13,917 nt of DNA from Gemmiger_A avium (GTDB lineage Bacteria > Bacillota > Clostridia > Oscillospirales > Ruminococcaceae): positions 1-13,917 of the forward strand of contig DXFE01000001.1 of NCBI GenBank assembly GCA_019114585.1, in the 5' to 3' direction. Position 1 is the first letter of the stretch. Each line of letters starts with the position of its first letter. The notes beneath the pieces were generated by a model. The model did no database searches and was not told the DNA's origin. It saw only the letters and a program-made list of their open reading frames with translations. The position numbers and the translations under genes were made by a program. Positions 1 to 7,532 of this stretch are shown here, piece by piece.

Positions 1-1047
1 AACGAGCGGGGCATTCGCACCAGCCGGAACTATCCCTTCCGGCACAGCAGCTTTAACACCATGCTGAAAAACCGGAAGTACATCGGTGAGTACCACTATA
101 AGGACGTGATCATCCCGGATGCGGTGCCGCCCATCATTTCCAAAGAATTGTTTGAAAGGGTGCAGGAGCGGATGAAGAAGAATCAGCACGCCCCGGCCAG
201 GGCAAAGGCCGAGGAAGAATATCTGTTGACCACCAAGCTGTTCTGCGGCCACTGCGGACGGCTGATGATCGGCGAGAGCGGCAAGGGTCGCAATGGAGTG
301 GTGCATCGCTACTACAAGTGCGCCGGGGCCAAACGGCGGCTGGGCTGCCACAAAAAGGCCGTGAAGAAGGACTGGATCGAGCGGGTGGCGGTGCAGTACA
401 CCATCCAGCGGGTATTCCAGGACGACCTCATTGCCCAGATCGCAGACGAACTGGTGGCGCTGCAAGGAGCCGAGGACAGCGCCCTGCCTCTGCTCCGCCG
501 TCAGCTGGCCGACACCGAGCGGGGCATTGAGAATATGCTCAACGCCATCCAGCAGGGCATCTTCACCAGCAGCACCCGGCAGCGGCTGGAGGAACTGGAA
601 AACCTGCGAGCAGAGCTGAAGTCCAGCATCCTGCAAGCGGAGCTGGAACGCCCCCAATACAGCCGGGAGGACATCATCCAGTGGATCTCCCGCTTCAAGG
701 GCGGCGACCCCAACGACAAGGCCTACCAGCGGCAGATCATCGACATTTTCCTCAACTCCATCTATGTGTTTGACGACAAACTTGTATTCACCTATAATTA
801 CAAAAAAGGTTCGCAAACCGTGAGCTTGGATGAAGTTTTTGCAGCCTTCGGTTCGGATTCGCGGGCTGGCGCTTCACCAGCAAAACACCCGGACGCATCT
901 GCGTCCGGGATTTTTCTTTTGTCAAAAACCAGATTCAGAAAACAGGAGAATAAAGCCCGCCTGCGGCCGGCCCCGGCGTTTGCGGCGGCGGCAGGCTCAG
1001 CAGCCCCCGGAACAGCTGCCCCAGCAGCCGGGCGTTCTGATTCATGA
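1..1047 (+). CDS. Large serine recombinase, 3' part (5' end outside the window)
   Basis: This is the C-terminal part of a site-specific large serine recombinase, which integrates and excises mobile elements by DNA double-strand exchange. The frame is open from base 1, so the ATG at 61 is internal. Numbering from the first codon, residues 1-60 (GIRTSRNYPF..., NTMLKNRKYIGEY) match the Recombinase domain. Residues 82-116 form a zinc ribbon with Cys82, Cys85, Cys107 and Cys116. A charged, Leu-rich coiled coil follows at about 155-215, and then a typical C-terminal beta segment (IIDIFLNSIYVFDDKLVFTYNYKKG). The catalytic serine domain lies off the left edge. The usual family end falls near SLDEVFAAFGSD; the remaining 50 or so residues are translated from a terminator hairpin and the antisense of the next gene, so they are probably not selected protein sequence. 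The gene suggests the end of an integrative element lies close by. Confidence 0.93.
   Translation, partial: NERGIRTSRNYPFRHSSFNTMLKNRKYIGEYHYKDVIIPDAVPPIISKELFERVQERMKKNQHAPARAKAEEEYLLTTKLFCGHCGRLMIGESGKGRNGVVHRYYKCAGAKRRLGCHKKAVKKDWIERVAVQYTIQRVFQDDLIAQIADELVALQGAEDSALPLLRRQLADTERGIENMLNAIQQGIFTSSTRQRLEELENLRAELKSSILQAELERPQYSREDIIQWISRFKGGDPNDKAYQRQIIDIFLNSIYVFDDKLVFTYNYKKGSQTVSLDEVFAAFGSDSRAGASPAKHPDASASGIFLLSKTRFRKQENKARLRPAPAFAAAAGSAAPGTAAPAAGRSDS
888..920 (+). terminator. Rho-independent terminator inside the recombinase reading frame
   Basis: A perfect 9-bp stem (CCCGGACGC at 888-896 with GCGTCCGGG at 901-909, loop ATCT) is followed by ATTTTTCTTTT. It lies within the open frame of the recombinase because no stop codon precedes it. 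It would end the recombinase transcript before the annotated stop at 1045. Confidence 0.85.
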
Positions 1048-2224
1048 GGGCATTCAGCTCCCAGACAAAACTGCCGTCCCACTGATAGACCCGGTTTCCC
1101 CGGGCGTCTATATAGGCGCAGGCGTATTGGTTGTCCTGCACACAGGCCAGGCCGTTCCGGAACGGCCCGGCGATCCAGGTGTCCACCGTCAGGACCGGTG
1201 TTCCGGCCCGGTCGTAGTATATCCAGCCGTCCGCCTGGCGGGCGCAGCACAGGCCCTCGTGGAACACCAGGGTATCCGGCCCGATCTCGGCGGGAAAACA
1301 CCGGTGTTCCAGCGCGAATGCGGCGCTGCCGTCCGGATGCACAAGCTGCCAGGCGTATTCGGCGCCGCCGGCCGGCTTTACCGCGGCCAGTCCCTCCCGG
1401 AAAGGCTGGGCCCGCTCGTAACGGCAGGGGATCACCTCGTTTCCGCTTTGGTCGATATAGCCGTATTTTCCCTCCCGACAGACGGCGGCCAGCCCCTCGG
1501 AGAACGGCCGGGCGTCCTCGTAAACCGGCTCGATGACCCACTGGCCCGCGGGGTTCAGGTAGCCGTATTTCCCGTTCAGGCTGGCCGGGAGAAGCCCCTC
1601 GGAAAAGCAGAGGGTTTCCCGATAAAAAGCCCCGTCCCCATCCCCGAAAAACAGTTCCGGTTCCAGGCAGGCGGCATCCACCGGAATACCGGCGGCAACG
1701 ACCTGGCCCTGCAGGTCCAGAAAATCAAGGTACACGGTCGGCTGGCCGGTCGCCTGGTACCGCAACGCGATGCCGTCCCCATACCGGCCCACCCGTTTGT
1801 CCCCGCTCAAAAAGGACAGCGCGTTGGACCAGGTGTACAGAACCTGGCCCTGCGGGTCGATGCAGGCCATCCGGTTTTCGCTGAGCGCTACCTGCGCGCG
1901 GTTTTCGAAGAAAGGGCCCGCTTTTTGATAGCGCGGTTCGATCTGCCAGCGGCCGTCCGCCGAAACATAGCCCCAAAGACCGTCTTTTCCGGCGGGGTAC
2001 AGATAGCCGTTTTCGGTGGGTTCCATCTCTTCGGAAAAGCCGGTACCGTCCAGGCCGGGGATCCGGACGACCTGGCCGGATCCCGAGATGTACAGCGGAT
2101 CCAGGGACAGCGTATCCGCCGCCGGGAACAAAAACCGCGCCTGCACGGGCCGTGCGTTCCACCAGGCAAGCAGAAGATAAAGCAGCGCCGCCGCGCCCCA
2201 TAGCCAGTATACCCTGCGTTTCAT
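935..2224 (-). CDS. Membrane-anchored WG-repeat protein
   Basis: A 429-residue protein. Residues 4-22 (RVYWLWGAAALLYLLLAWW) form an N-terminal membrane anchor or signal segment, so the rest is probably extracytoplasmic. The body contains degenerate WG (KWG-type) beta repeats: DGLWGYVSADGRWQIEP at about 81-97, NGKYGYLNPAGQWVIEPVY at about 217-235, and GKYGYIDQSGNEVIPCRY at about 252-269, each followed by a phrase like ARPFSEGLAAV. A last, poorer copy lies near the C-terminus. WG-repeat proteins are common in Clostridia and Bacteroidetes; their role is mostly unknown and no ligand can be inferred. The start is supported by AAGGGGTG about six bases upstream. Its 3' end overlaps the recombinase tail, convergently, by 113 bases. 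The terminator at 2362-2390 separates it from the upstream operon, so it should have its own promoter; I see only a weak candidate (TATAAG near 2256). Confidence 0.86.
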   Translation of the reverse strand: MKRRVYWLWGAAALLYLLLAWWNARPVQARFLFPAADTLSLDPLYISGSGQVVRIPGLDGTGFSEEMEPTENGYLYPAGKDGLWGYVSADGRWQIEPRYQKAGPFFENRAQVALSENRMACIDPQGQVLYTWSNALSFLSGDKRVGRYGDGIALRYQATGQPTVYLDFLDLQGQVVAAGIPVDAACLEPELFFGDGDGAFYRETLCFSEGLLPASLNGKYGYLNPAGQWVIEPVYEDARPFSEGLAAVCREGKYGYIDQSGNEVIPCRYERAQPFREGLAAVKPAGGAEYAWQLVHPDGSAAFALEHRCFPAEIGPDTLVFHEGLCCARQADGWIYYDRAGTPVLTVDTWIAGPFRNGLACVQDNQYACAYIDARGNRVYQWDGSFVWELNALMNQNARLLGQLFRGLLSLPPPQTPGPAAGGLYSPVF

Positions 2225-2361
2225 CCAAACACCCCTTTTCCACAGGCCTTATACAAGGCGCCCTGGCCGCAAATTCCGCAGACGCTGTTGCCTCTGCTTA
2301 CAGGATACCTTTTTCCAAAGACGGCTGCAAGAGAAACGGCCAAGGAATCGCCTGCGGGGCG

Positions 2362-2390
2362 AAAAAAGGGCCCCGGTGAATCCGGGACCC
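2362..2390 (-). terminator. Rho-independent terminator of the YdbS/YdbT-like operon
   Basis: On the minus strand, GGGTCCCGG pairs with CCGGGGCCC (one mismatch, five-base loop ATTCA), followed directly by TTTTTTCG. It begins 15 bases after the stop of the YdbT-like gene. Confidence 0.9.
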
Positions 2391-2404
2391 TTACAGACAG
2401 GGGA

Positions 2405-3796
2405 TTACATTTCCAGCGGCAGGTGGGCGGCGCGGTAGCGGTTGACGCTGCGCACCCGCATCCGGAACCCGCAGGGCAGCTGTATGGTCAGGTTGCAGCG
2501 GCCCACCGACTGGGCAAAGGGGGAGGCAAACAGCCGGAAATTTATGTCCGGCGTGAACACACAGACACAGTGCCGGGTAAAGATGCGGCTGTACTGCACC
2601 GTCAGCACCCGGCCGGGGGTGCGGGCCGCGCCTTCCAGCCGGTAGCCCTCGGCGGAGATCAGCACCGCCGCCGCGCTGAGCACGCAGGGGATGACCAGCA
2701 GGCCGGTCACAGCCGGCAGCTGCCACATGGATACCCCCAGCAGCGCCAGGCTGAACGCCAGGCAGGCGCCGCTTTTCCAGAAAAACATGGGAACGGAACG
2801 GCCGATCCGGTTTTCGGTGGGGCCGCCCGGCGGCACAAAGCCGGGCATCAGCGCCTGCAGCAGGTCGGTCTGGCCTTTTTTGCAGACCAGGATCGGCACG
2901 TCGCCCGCATGGTAGGAGCCGGCGGTCAGGTAGACCGGATACCGGCGCAGCAGCCGGGCCACCGGGGTAATCCGCACGTCGCAGGCGCTGACCGCCGCGG
3001 CCAGGATCCGCCGCTCGGTGCGCAGGATAAACCCGCCGTGACACAGGATCACCCCGCCGCTGCGGGCCACCGTGAACCCCACCGTGCGCAGCAGGCTTAC
3101 CAGCAGGCTGGCGCCCCACAAAAGAAACACCGCCGTAAACAGCCAGGCCACGCCCGCCGGCACGACCTTTTCCACCAGCTGCTCCAGGCGGGTGAAATTG
3201 TCCCGGATGGGCAGGGTCACCGCCGCGCCCAGCAGCTCTTCGGTCTGGCGCAGGCTGACCATCAGCAGCAGCGCCGTACTGATCACATTGGCGCTTACCA
3301 TCACAAAGGCCAGCCGCTGCCCGCCCACCGGCTTGAACAGCGGCGGTTTCCGGGGCGGCGGCAGCAGGGTGTCCGCCAGGGCCATCGCCGCCCGGCGGGG
3401 CAGATACAGGGTGATGGTCTGGCGCACCCGGCATCCGTACAGGGTCACCCGGGCCGCGCCCAGCAGCTGCAGAAACGGGTTGCGGGTGATCTCCACCACC
3501 GCCAGTTCACTGCGGCGCAGCACCCGCGACCGGTGCAGCAGCACCCCGCTGTACAGCTCCAGCCGTTCCGGGTACTGGCGCCAGCCGGTGTTCCGCCACA
3601 GCACCAGCGATACCGCGGCCAGCGCCAGCAGGATCAGCGCCTCCTGCCGCAGCACCCCGTACAGGCTGGGCAGGTCCCAGCTGATCAAGGCCTGCACCAG
3701 CGGAACCAGGCAGAAAAACAACCCCTTTTTTAAAAGGTGCAGCGAATAGACAATATGATACCGGCCCTGTACCGCCGGGGTTTGCGGGGCGGTCAC
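2405..3796 (-). CDS. YdbT-like membrane protein with bacterial PH domains
   Basis: A 463-residue protein translated from a GTG start. The GTG overlaps the TGA of the upstream gene (GTGA at 3793-3796) and has GGGAGG six bases upstream, so the longer open frame back to 4270 is rejected. It has several hydrophobic segments: two near the N-terminus (KKGLFFCLVPLVQALI, LILLALAAVSLVLW), a middle pair (about AFVMVSANVISTALLLMVSL and GVAWLFTAVFLLWGASLLVSLL), and a C-terminal pair (ACLAFSLALLGVSMW, TGLLVIPCVLSAAAVLI). Each pair is followed by a soluble stretch of the bacterial PH (bPH_2) type, such as ERLELYSGVLLHRSRVLRRSELAVVEITRNPFLQLLGAARVTLYG. Two copies are clear and a third is likely. This matches the YdbT family, which works with YdbS; in Bacillus these affect resistance to certain bacteriocins. 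The exact function here is unknown. Confidence 0.8.
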   Translation of the reverse strand: MTAPQTPAVQGRYHIVYSLHLLKKGLFFCLVPLVQALISWDLPSLYGVLRQEALILLALAAVSLVLWRNTGWRQYPERLELYSGVLLHRSRVLRRSELAVVEITRNPFLQLLGAARVTLYGCRVRQTITLYLPRRAAMALADTLLPPPRKPPLFKPVGGQRLAFVMVSANVISTALLLMVSLRQTEELLGAAVTLPIRDNFTRLEQLVEKVVPAGVAWLFTAVFLLWGASLLVSLLRTVGFTVARSGGVILCHGGFILRTERRILAAAVSACDVRITPVARLLRRYPVYLTAGSYHAGDVPILVCKKGQTDLLQALMPGFVPPGGPTENRIGRSVPMFFWKSGACLAFSLALLGVSMWQLPAVTGLLVIPCVLSAAAVLISAEGYRLEGAARTPGRVLTVQYSRIFTRHCVCVFTPDINFRLFASPFAQSVGRCNLTIQLPCGFRMRVRSVNRYRAAHLPLEM

Positions 3797-4203
3797 AGGC
3801 GGCCTCCCGTCAGGGCGGATTCCAGGCGGCGGGCGTCGTCCGCGTCCAGGCCGGGCAGCAGCAGGGTGCCCGCCGGGCTGTGCACCACCACCACGCTGGC
3901 ATGCAGGCGGCGCAGCAGCGGCGTTTCCACCCGGGTGACCCCGCTGATGAACCGGGTGGGCATGCGGCGGGTGGTCTGGAACAGCACCCCCCGGCTGACC
4001 GACAGCTCCCCGGCCCGCAGGCGGCCCAGCAGACTGCCCAGCCGCACACGGCAGGTCAGGATGGCCGATCCGCACCAGCCCAGCACAAACAGAAACCCGG
4101 CCGCCGGGCTTTGCCAAAAGACAAAGGGGCTGAGCAAAAGGCCCGGCACGCACCACCAAAGCCCCACGGCCAGTGCGCCGGCCGTACTGCAGCGTATCTC
4201 CAT
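3793..4203 (-). CDS. YdbS-like membrane protein with a bacterial PH domain
   Basis: A 136-residue protein with two closely spaced transmembrane helices (about residues 8-29 and 33-49), then one bacterial PH domain of the bPH_2 family (GELSVSRGVLFQTTRRMPTRFISGVTRVETPLLRRL, then VVVVHSPAGTLLLPGL). The strand pattern and the phrase R(M)P...IS.V..VETPL are typical of YdbS-like proteins. The start codon is supported by a near-perfect AAAGGAGG six bases upstream. It is the first gene of a two-gene operon and is translationally coupled to the YdbT-like gene through the GTGA overlap. Family membership is inferred from sequence style; a more general 'PH domain-containing membrane protein' label would also be correct. 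Confidence 0.8.
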   Translation of the reverse strand: MEIRCSTAGALAVGLWWCVPGLLLSPFVFWQSPAAGFLFVLGWCGSAILTCRVRLGSLLGRLRAGELSVSRGVLFQTTRRMPTRFISGVTRVETPLLRRLHASVVVVHSPAGTLLLPGLDADDARRLESALTGGRL

Positions 4204-4241
4204 AAGGGGCCTCCTTTCCGGGCCGAACAGCGTTTTGTATC

Positions 4242-4270
4242 AGTATACCGTATTTTGGGCAAAAGAACAA
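4242..4270 (-). promoter_or_regulatory. Sigma-A promoter of the YdbS/YdbT-like operon
   Basis: On the minus strand, TTGTTC (4270-4265) is followed by a 17-base spacer and TATACT (4247-4242), about 38 bases before the start codon. It lies back to back with the uppP promoter. Confidence 0.6.
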
Positions 4271-4287
4271 ATCGAAACGGGGCGCGC

Positions 4288-4316
4288 TTCTGTTTTGCGG
4301 CGCTCTATGCTATAAT
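4288..4316 (+). promoter_or_regulatory. Extended -10 promoter of uppP
   Basis: A perfect TATAAT at 4311-4316 is preceded by TGC, giving an extended -10 element. The -35 at 17-base spacing is poor (TTCTGT, 4288-4293), as is usual for extended -10 promoters. Transcription should start near 4322, about 50 bases before uppP. Confidence 0.7.
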
Positions 4317-4374
4317 GTACCAGTAATAAAACCGAACGCGGCCCCGCCGGCCGCGGCAAACCGGGAGGTTTTCT

Positions 4375-5196
4375 ATGGATTTTCTGATAGCGGCGATCAT
4401 GGGCCTGATCGAGGGTATCACCGAATGGCTGCCCGTGAGCAGCACCGGTCACCTGATCCTGGCCGAGCGCATCTTTTTATTCAATCAGCCGGAGGAGTTT
4501 GTCTCCATGTTCCGGGTGGTGATCCAACTGGGGGCGATCCTGGCGGTGGTGGTGCTGTTCTTTGGCAAGCTGTGGCCCATCGGGCGGCGCACCACGCGGG
4601 ACGGCGAATTCCTGATGTTCAAGATGCCGGTGCTGCGGCTGTGGGGCCGGGTGCTGGTGGGCACCATCCCGGCGCTGGTGCTGGGCCTTTTGCTGGACGA
4701 CTGGCTGGACGCTCATCTGTACAACTACATCGTGGTGGCGGCGATGCTGATTCTGTACGGCATCTTCTTTATCCTGGTGGAGCGGTTCCCCCGGCCGGTA
4801 AAGGTGCGCACCGTGCAGGACATCACCCTGACCCAGGCGCTGATCATCGGGTTCTGGCAGGTGCTGGCCATGATCCCGGGCACCTCCCGCAGCGGAGCCA
4901 CCATCGTGGGCGGCATGCTGCTGGGGCTGAGCCGGGCCGCTGTGGCCGAGTTCACCTTCTATCTGGCCATCCCGGTGATGGCGGGGGCCAGCTTTTTGAA
5001 GGTGCTCAAGTTCCTGCTGGGGGCGGGCAGCTTTACGCTGATGCAGCTGGGTATCCTGGCAGTGGGCTGCCTGGTGGCCTTCCTGGTCAGCCTGTTTGCC
5101 ATCCGGTTCCTGATGAACTATGTGAAAAAGCACACCTTTACGGCTTTTGGCTGGTACCGCATCGCCCTGGGCGTGCTGGTGCTGCTGGTAATGTAA
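4375..5196 (+). CDS. uppP: Undecaprenyl-diphosphatase UppP (BacA)
   Basis: UppP is an integral membrane enzyme that dephosphorylates undecaprenyl pyrophosphate to the monophosphate, recycling the lipid carrier for peptidoglycan and other wall polymers; high levels give bacitracin resistance. The 273-residue length is normal for the family. Both signature motifs are present: EGITEWLPVSSTGHL at 13-27 (Glu13, Glu17 and His26) and PGTSRSGAT at 168-176, including Arg172. The remainder is a series of hydrophobic helices. The ATG has GGGAGG seven bases upstream and the -10 promoter element lies about 60 bases upstream. It is followed 64 bases later by the DUF362 gene with no visible terminator between, so the two are probably co-transcribed. 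Confidence 0.97.
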   Translation: MDFLIAAIMGLIEGITEWLPVSSTGHLILAERIFLFNQPEEFVSMFRVVIQLGAILAVVVLFFGKLWPIGRRTTRDGEFLMFKMPVLRLWGRVLVGTIPALVLGLLLDDWLDAHLYNYIVVAAMLILYGIFFILVERFPRPVKVRTVQDITLTQALIIGFWQVLAMIPGTSRSGATIVGGMLLGLSRAAVAEFTFYLAIPVMAGASFLKVLKFLLGAGSFTLMQLGILAVGCLVAFLVSLFAIRFLMNYVKKHTFTAFGWYRIALGVLVLLVM

Positions 5197-5260
5197 ACCC
5201 TTGCCGCGCCGGATTTGGGAGAAGCCGCGCGCGGCGGATTGTACAAGGAGGATAAGACCG

Positions 5261-6388
5261 ATGGAAAAAGCAAAGGTATGGTTTACCGATCTGCGGGCGG
5301 TGCCGGGCACCAGCCTGCAGGACAAACTGCGCCGCCTGCTGAACGCAGCCGGGTTCGCCCAGCTGGATCTGGAAAAGAAGTTTGTGGCCATCAAGATCAA
5401 TTTTGGTGAGCCGGGCAACCTGTCCTACCTGCGGGCCAACTGGGCACGCACGGTGGCGGAGATGGTCAAGGCCAAGGGCGGTATCCCGTTCCTGACCGAC
5501 TGCAACACCCTGTATGTGGGCCGCCGCAAAAACGCGGTGGAGCACATTGAAGCCGCCTGGGAAAACGGGTTCGGCCCGCTGGCCGCCGGATGCCCGGTGA
5601 TCATTGCGGACGGCCTGAAAGGCACCGACGAGGTGGAGGTGCCGGTGGTGGGCGGCGTCTACTGCAAGACCGCCAAGATCGGCCGGGCGGTGATGGACGC
5701 GGACGTGGTGATCAACCTGGTTCATTTCAAGGGGCACGAGAGCACCGGGTTCGGCGGCGCGCTGAAAAACCTGGGTATGGGCTGCGGAAGCCGCGCCGGC
5801 AAGATGGAACAGCACAACACCGGCAAGCCCTCGGTGCACGAGGACAAGTGCCGGGGCTGCCATGCCTGCACCCGGGTCTGTGCTCAGAGCGCGATTTCCT
5901 TTACTGAGAACAACCGCGCCCATATTGATCACGACAAGTGCGTGGGCTGCGGCCGCTGCCTGGGCATGTGCAACTTTGACGCGATCGAAAACGAGAACTG
6001 GTGCGCCAACACCGACCTGGTCTGCAAGATTGCCGAGTACGCCAAGGCGGTGGTGGACGGCCGGCCTTGCCTGAACGTGAACTTTGTTATGGATATCAGC
6101 CCCTACTGCGACTGCCACGAGGAGAACGATCTGCCGATCCTGCCGGACGTGGGCATTTTTGCCTCGGCTGACCCGGTGGCGGTGGATCAGGCCAGCGTGG
6201 ACGCCTGCCTGGCGCAAAGCCCGGTGCCCGGCAGCCTGCTCTATGAGCGGATCAAGGCGCCCGGGTTCAAGGATAAGGGCGATCATTTCACCAACACCAC
6301 CCCCGAGGTGGAGTGGAAGGCCGGCCTGGCCCACGCCGAAAAGATCGGCCTGGGTACCCGGGAGTATGAGGTCACCGTGGTGAAGTAA
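5261..6388 (+). CDS. DUF362 family protein with two [4Fe-4S] ferredoxin motifs
   Basis: A 375-residue, probably cytoplasmic iron-sulfur protein. Residues 1-185 and 265-375 form a DUF362 domain (FVAIKINFGEPGNLSYLRA, DADVVINLVHFKGHESTGFGGALKNLGMGCGSRAGK, and DVGIFASADPVAVDQASVDA). A double-cluster ferredoxin insert sits between them, with Cys197, 200, 203 and 207 and Cys227, 230, 233 and 237, both in the pattern CxxCxxCxxxC. This arrangement is common in anaerobes, but the reaction is not established, so I name no substrate. The ATG at 5261 is chosen over the in-frame ATG at 5201 because AAGGAGG lies nine bases upstream of it and the extra residues do not look like the family. It lies downstream of uppP, probably in the same transcript. 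Confidence 0.93.
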   Translation: MEKAKVWFTDLRAVPGTSLQDKLRRLLNAAGFAQLDLEKKFVAIKINFGEPGNLSYLRANWARTVAEMVKAKGGIPFLTDCNTLYVGRRKNAVEHIEAAWENGFGPLAAGCPVIIADGLKGTDEVEVPVVGGVYCKTAKIGRAVMDADVVINLVHFKGHESTGFGGALKNLGMGCGSRAGKMEQHNTGKPSVHEDKCRGCHACTRVCAQSAISFTENNRAHIDHDKCVGCGRCLGMCNFDAIENENWCANTDLVCKIAEYAKAVVDGRPCLNVNFVMDISPYCDCHEENDLPILPDVGIFASADPVAVDQASVDACLAQSPVPGSLLYERIKAPGFKDKGDHFTNTTPEVEWKAGLAHAEKIGLGTREYEVTVVK

Positions 6389-6439
6389 GCGCGGGGGAAC
6401 GGAGCCAATCTGGGGGACCAGTCCCCCAGCCCCCCATTC

Positions 6440-6461
6440 AGGGCCGGAATACTCCGGCCCT
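6440..6461. repeat. Palindromic hairpin, copy 1 of an inverted dispersed pair
   Basis: AGGGCCGGA pairs with TCCGGCCCT around the loop ATAC. Its central 20 bases are the exact reverse complement of those at 9082-9101. Neither side has a T-run directly after the stem, so it is not a standard terminator. Confidence 0.8.
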
Positions 6462-6473
6462 GGGGAAAAATAA

Positions 6474-6510
6474 AAACAGAGGTCTGCCGTAAAACAGCAG
6501 GCCTCTGTTT
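6474..6510. terminator. Bidirectional terminator between DUF362 and lipoprotein genes
   Basis: A 14-bp stem (AAACAGAGGTCTGC at 6474-6487 with GCAGGCCTCTGTTT at 6497-6510, one T-G pair) has a nine-base loop. On the plus strand it runs into TTTGTTAT; on the minus strand it runs into a stronger TTTTTATTTTT. Its place between convergent genes fits use from both sides. Confidence 0.8.
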
Positions 6511-6534
6511 GTTATATGCAGGGACTGTGCGCCG

Positions 6535-6570
6535 GGTTTTCCACAGAAATTTGATCGGTTGTGGAAAACC
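6535..6570. repeat. Inverted repeat of DnaA-box-like nonamers
   Basis: GGTTTTCCACA at 6535-6545 and its exact reverse complement at 6560-6570 are 14 bases apart. TTTTCCACA fits the bacterial DnaA-box consensus TTWTNCACA. There is no T-run after it, so it is not a terminator. Binding is not shown; it could also be an operator for another dimer. Confidence 0.5.
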
Positions 6571-6695
6571 TGACCGGGTGTACCGGCCGTGTTTCTCGGC
6601 AGGCGGTGCGCCCCTTTTTTCATTGCGGATAGTTTACAGGCTTTGCGCCCCGGGCCGCTGCCGGGGGCTCCGGTACGCGGGATAAATGGCCTTGC

Positions 6696-6791
6696 GGAAA
6701 CTACGGGCGCAACAAGTATGCGCCCGTTCCGCTTCGCGGACCGTTTCGCCGGTCCAAGGTTCCACCGGAACCTTGGCCGCTTCGCGGACCC
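6696..6791 (-). repeat. Structured dispersed repeat, copy 1 (three hairpins)
   Basis: Read on the minus strand it starts GGGTCCGCGAAGCGG. It then forms a 10-bp hairpin with loop GGT (CCAAGGTTCC/GGAACCTTGG, 6754-6776), a short TCCGC-GAA-GCGGA hairpin, and an 8-bp hairpin with CGGGCGCA pairing TGCGCCCG (6704-6726). The order, loops and linkers match the copy at 9128-9222, while several stem pairs differ in a compensatory way. It lies 3' of the lipoprotein gene in the sense direction. I do not recognise it as a named RNA family. Confidence 0.75.
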
Positions 6792-6909
6792 GGAACCCGG
6801 GCCTTGCCCGGCCCCCGCGCACCTGCGCCCCCGTTCGCTATGTGAGGGGGACATCTGCGGATTCATCGGCGCCCTTTGGGGCGCCGATTCACCTCGCAGC
6901 TGTTGCCCC

Positions 6910-7458
6910 TTACTTACCCGTCGACCGGTTCACCGCGTTGTACAGCTTGGTGTAATTGGTCAGGCTGTAGGCGGTTTTGCTCAGGGTGACGCCGGCGCTT
7001 TCCAGCAGGTCTTTCTGGGAAGCCGGGTCCTCGATCAGCTGGCGGCAGAAGGTATCCAGATCGGCCCAGTTGTCCCAGAATTTTTCGTAGTTGGTCTCAT
7101 CCAGGCCGCTGATCCAGTCGGCTACCAGCACCGCCAGGGTATCCTCGTCGATATCGGCGGCGTAGCTTTCGCTCCATTCCAGCAGCCCGGCGGCCGCGGC
7201 GGCGGTTTTCAGGCTTACGCCCGCTTCACCCTGGCCGTAGCCTACGCAGGCATCCAGCGCGGCGGACAGTTCCGGGTAATCCCCGATCACCGGTACCGGC
7301 GTGGGGGTGGGTGCGGGTTCGGTGGGCGCGGGGGTGGATACCGGCGCCGGGGTAGGGGTGGCTTCGGCGTTCTGGCCGTCGAGATTTTTCCCGCATCCGG
7401 CCAGCAGGCTCAGCGCCAGCAGCGCCGCCGTACAAGAGATCCAAATCTGTCGTTTCAT
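6910..7458 (-). CDS. Small secreted lipoprotein of unknown function
   Basis: A 182-residue protein with a lipoprotein signal peptide: MKRQ, a hydrophobic stretch, then the lipobox LLAGC with Cys22 as the predicted lipidated residue. It should be anchored on the outer face of the cytoplasmic membrane. Residues 32-58 are a low-complexity Thr/Pro/Ala linker (PTPAPVSTPAPTEPAPTPTPVP), typical of a spacer through the cell wall. The C-terminal 120 residues are acidic and helical, with no motif I recognise (ELSAALDACVGYGQGEAG, WSESYAADIDEDTLAVLVADWISGLDE). The ribosome binding site is weak (AGGA about six bases before the ATG). It is a single gene, convergent with the DUF362 gene. The lipoprotein call is firm; the function is unknown. 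Confidence 0.88.
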   Translation of the reverse strand: MKRQIWISCTAALLALSLLAGCGKNLDGQNAEATPTPAPVSTPAPTEPAPTPTPVPVIGDYPELSAALDACVGYGQGEAGVSLKTAAAAAGLLEWSESYAADIDEDTLAVLVADWISGLDETNYEKFWDNWADLDTFCRQLIEDPASQKDLLESAGVTLSKTAYSLTNYTKLYNAVNRSTGK

Positions 7459-7503
7459 TCTGATTCCTGCCTTTCCCGGGCCGTGGGCCCGTTGGTTTCA
7501 GGG

Positions 7504-7532
7504 TTGCGCCCCGGGCTTGCTGCTCGTATAAT
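7504..7532 (+). promoter_or_regulatory. Sigma-A promoter of the M18 aminopeptidase gene
   Basis: TTGCGC at 7504-7509, a 17-base spacer and a perfect TATAAT at 7527-7532. Transcription should start near 7539, giving a leader of about 85 bases. No clear leader structure is seen. Confidence 0.65.

Larger units (their letters stand above)
6389..6909. other. 521-base non-coding region between convergent genes
   Basis: No convincing gene is present. From left to right it holds: a GC-rich hairpin with CTGGGGGAC pairing GTCCCCCAG (6410-6429); a palindrome at 6440-6461; a bidirectional terminator at 6474-6510; an inverted repeat resembling two DnaA boxes (6535-6570); the structured repeat copy 1 (6696-6791), with an extra CCGGGC-CTT-GCCCGG hairpin at 6797-6811; and a hairpin with ATCGGCGCCC pairing GGGCGCCGAT (6864-6887). 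Open frames here are shadows of these inverted repeats. Confidence 0.8.

Noticed and set aside
2288..3733. 481-codon plus-strand frame opposite the YdbT-like gene
   Set aside because: Repetitive Gln/His/Ala/Gly-rich translation, the mirror of hydrophobic minus-strand codons. The minus strand has the terminator, start signals and membrane segments.
3797..4270. N-terminal extension of the YdbT-like frame to an ATG at 4270
   Set aside because: It lies entirely over the YdbS-like gene in another frame and is low-complexity. The GTG at 3796 has a good ribosome binding site and the normal GTGA coupling.
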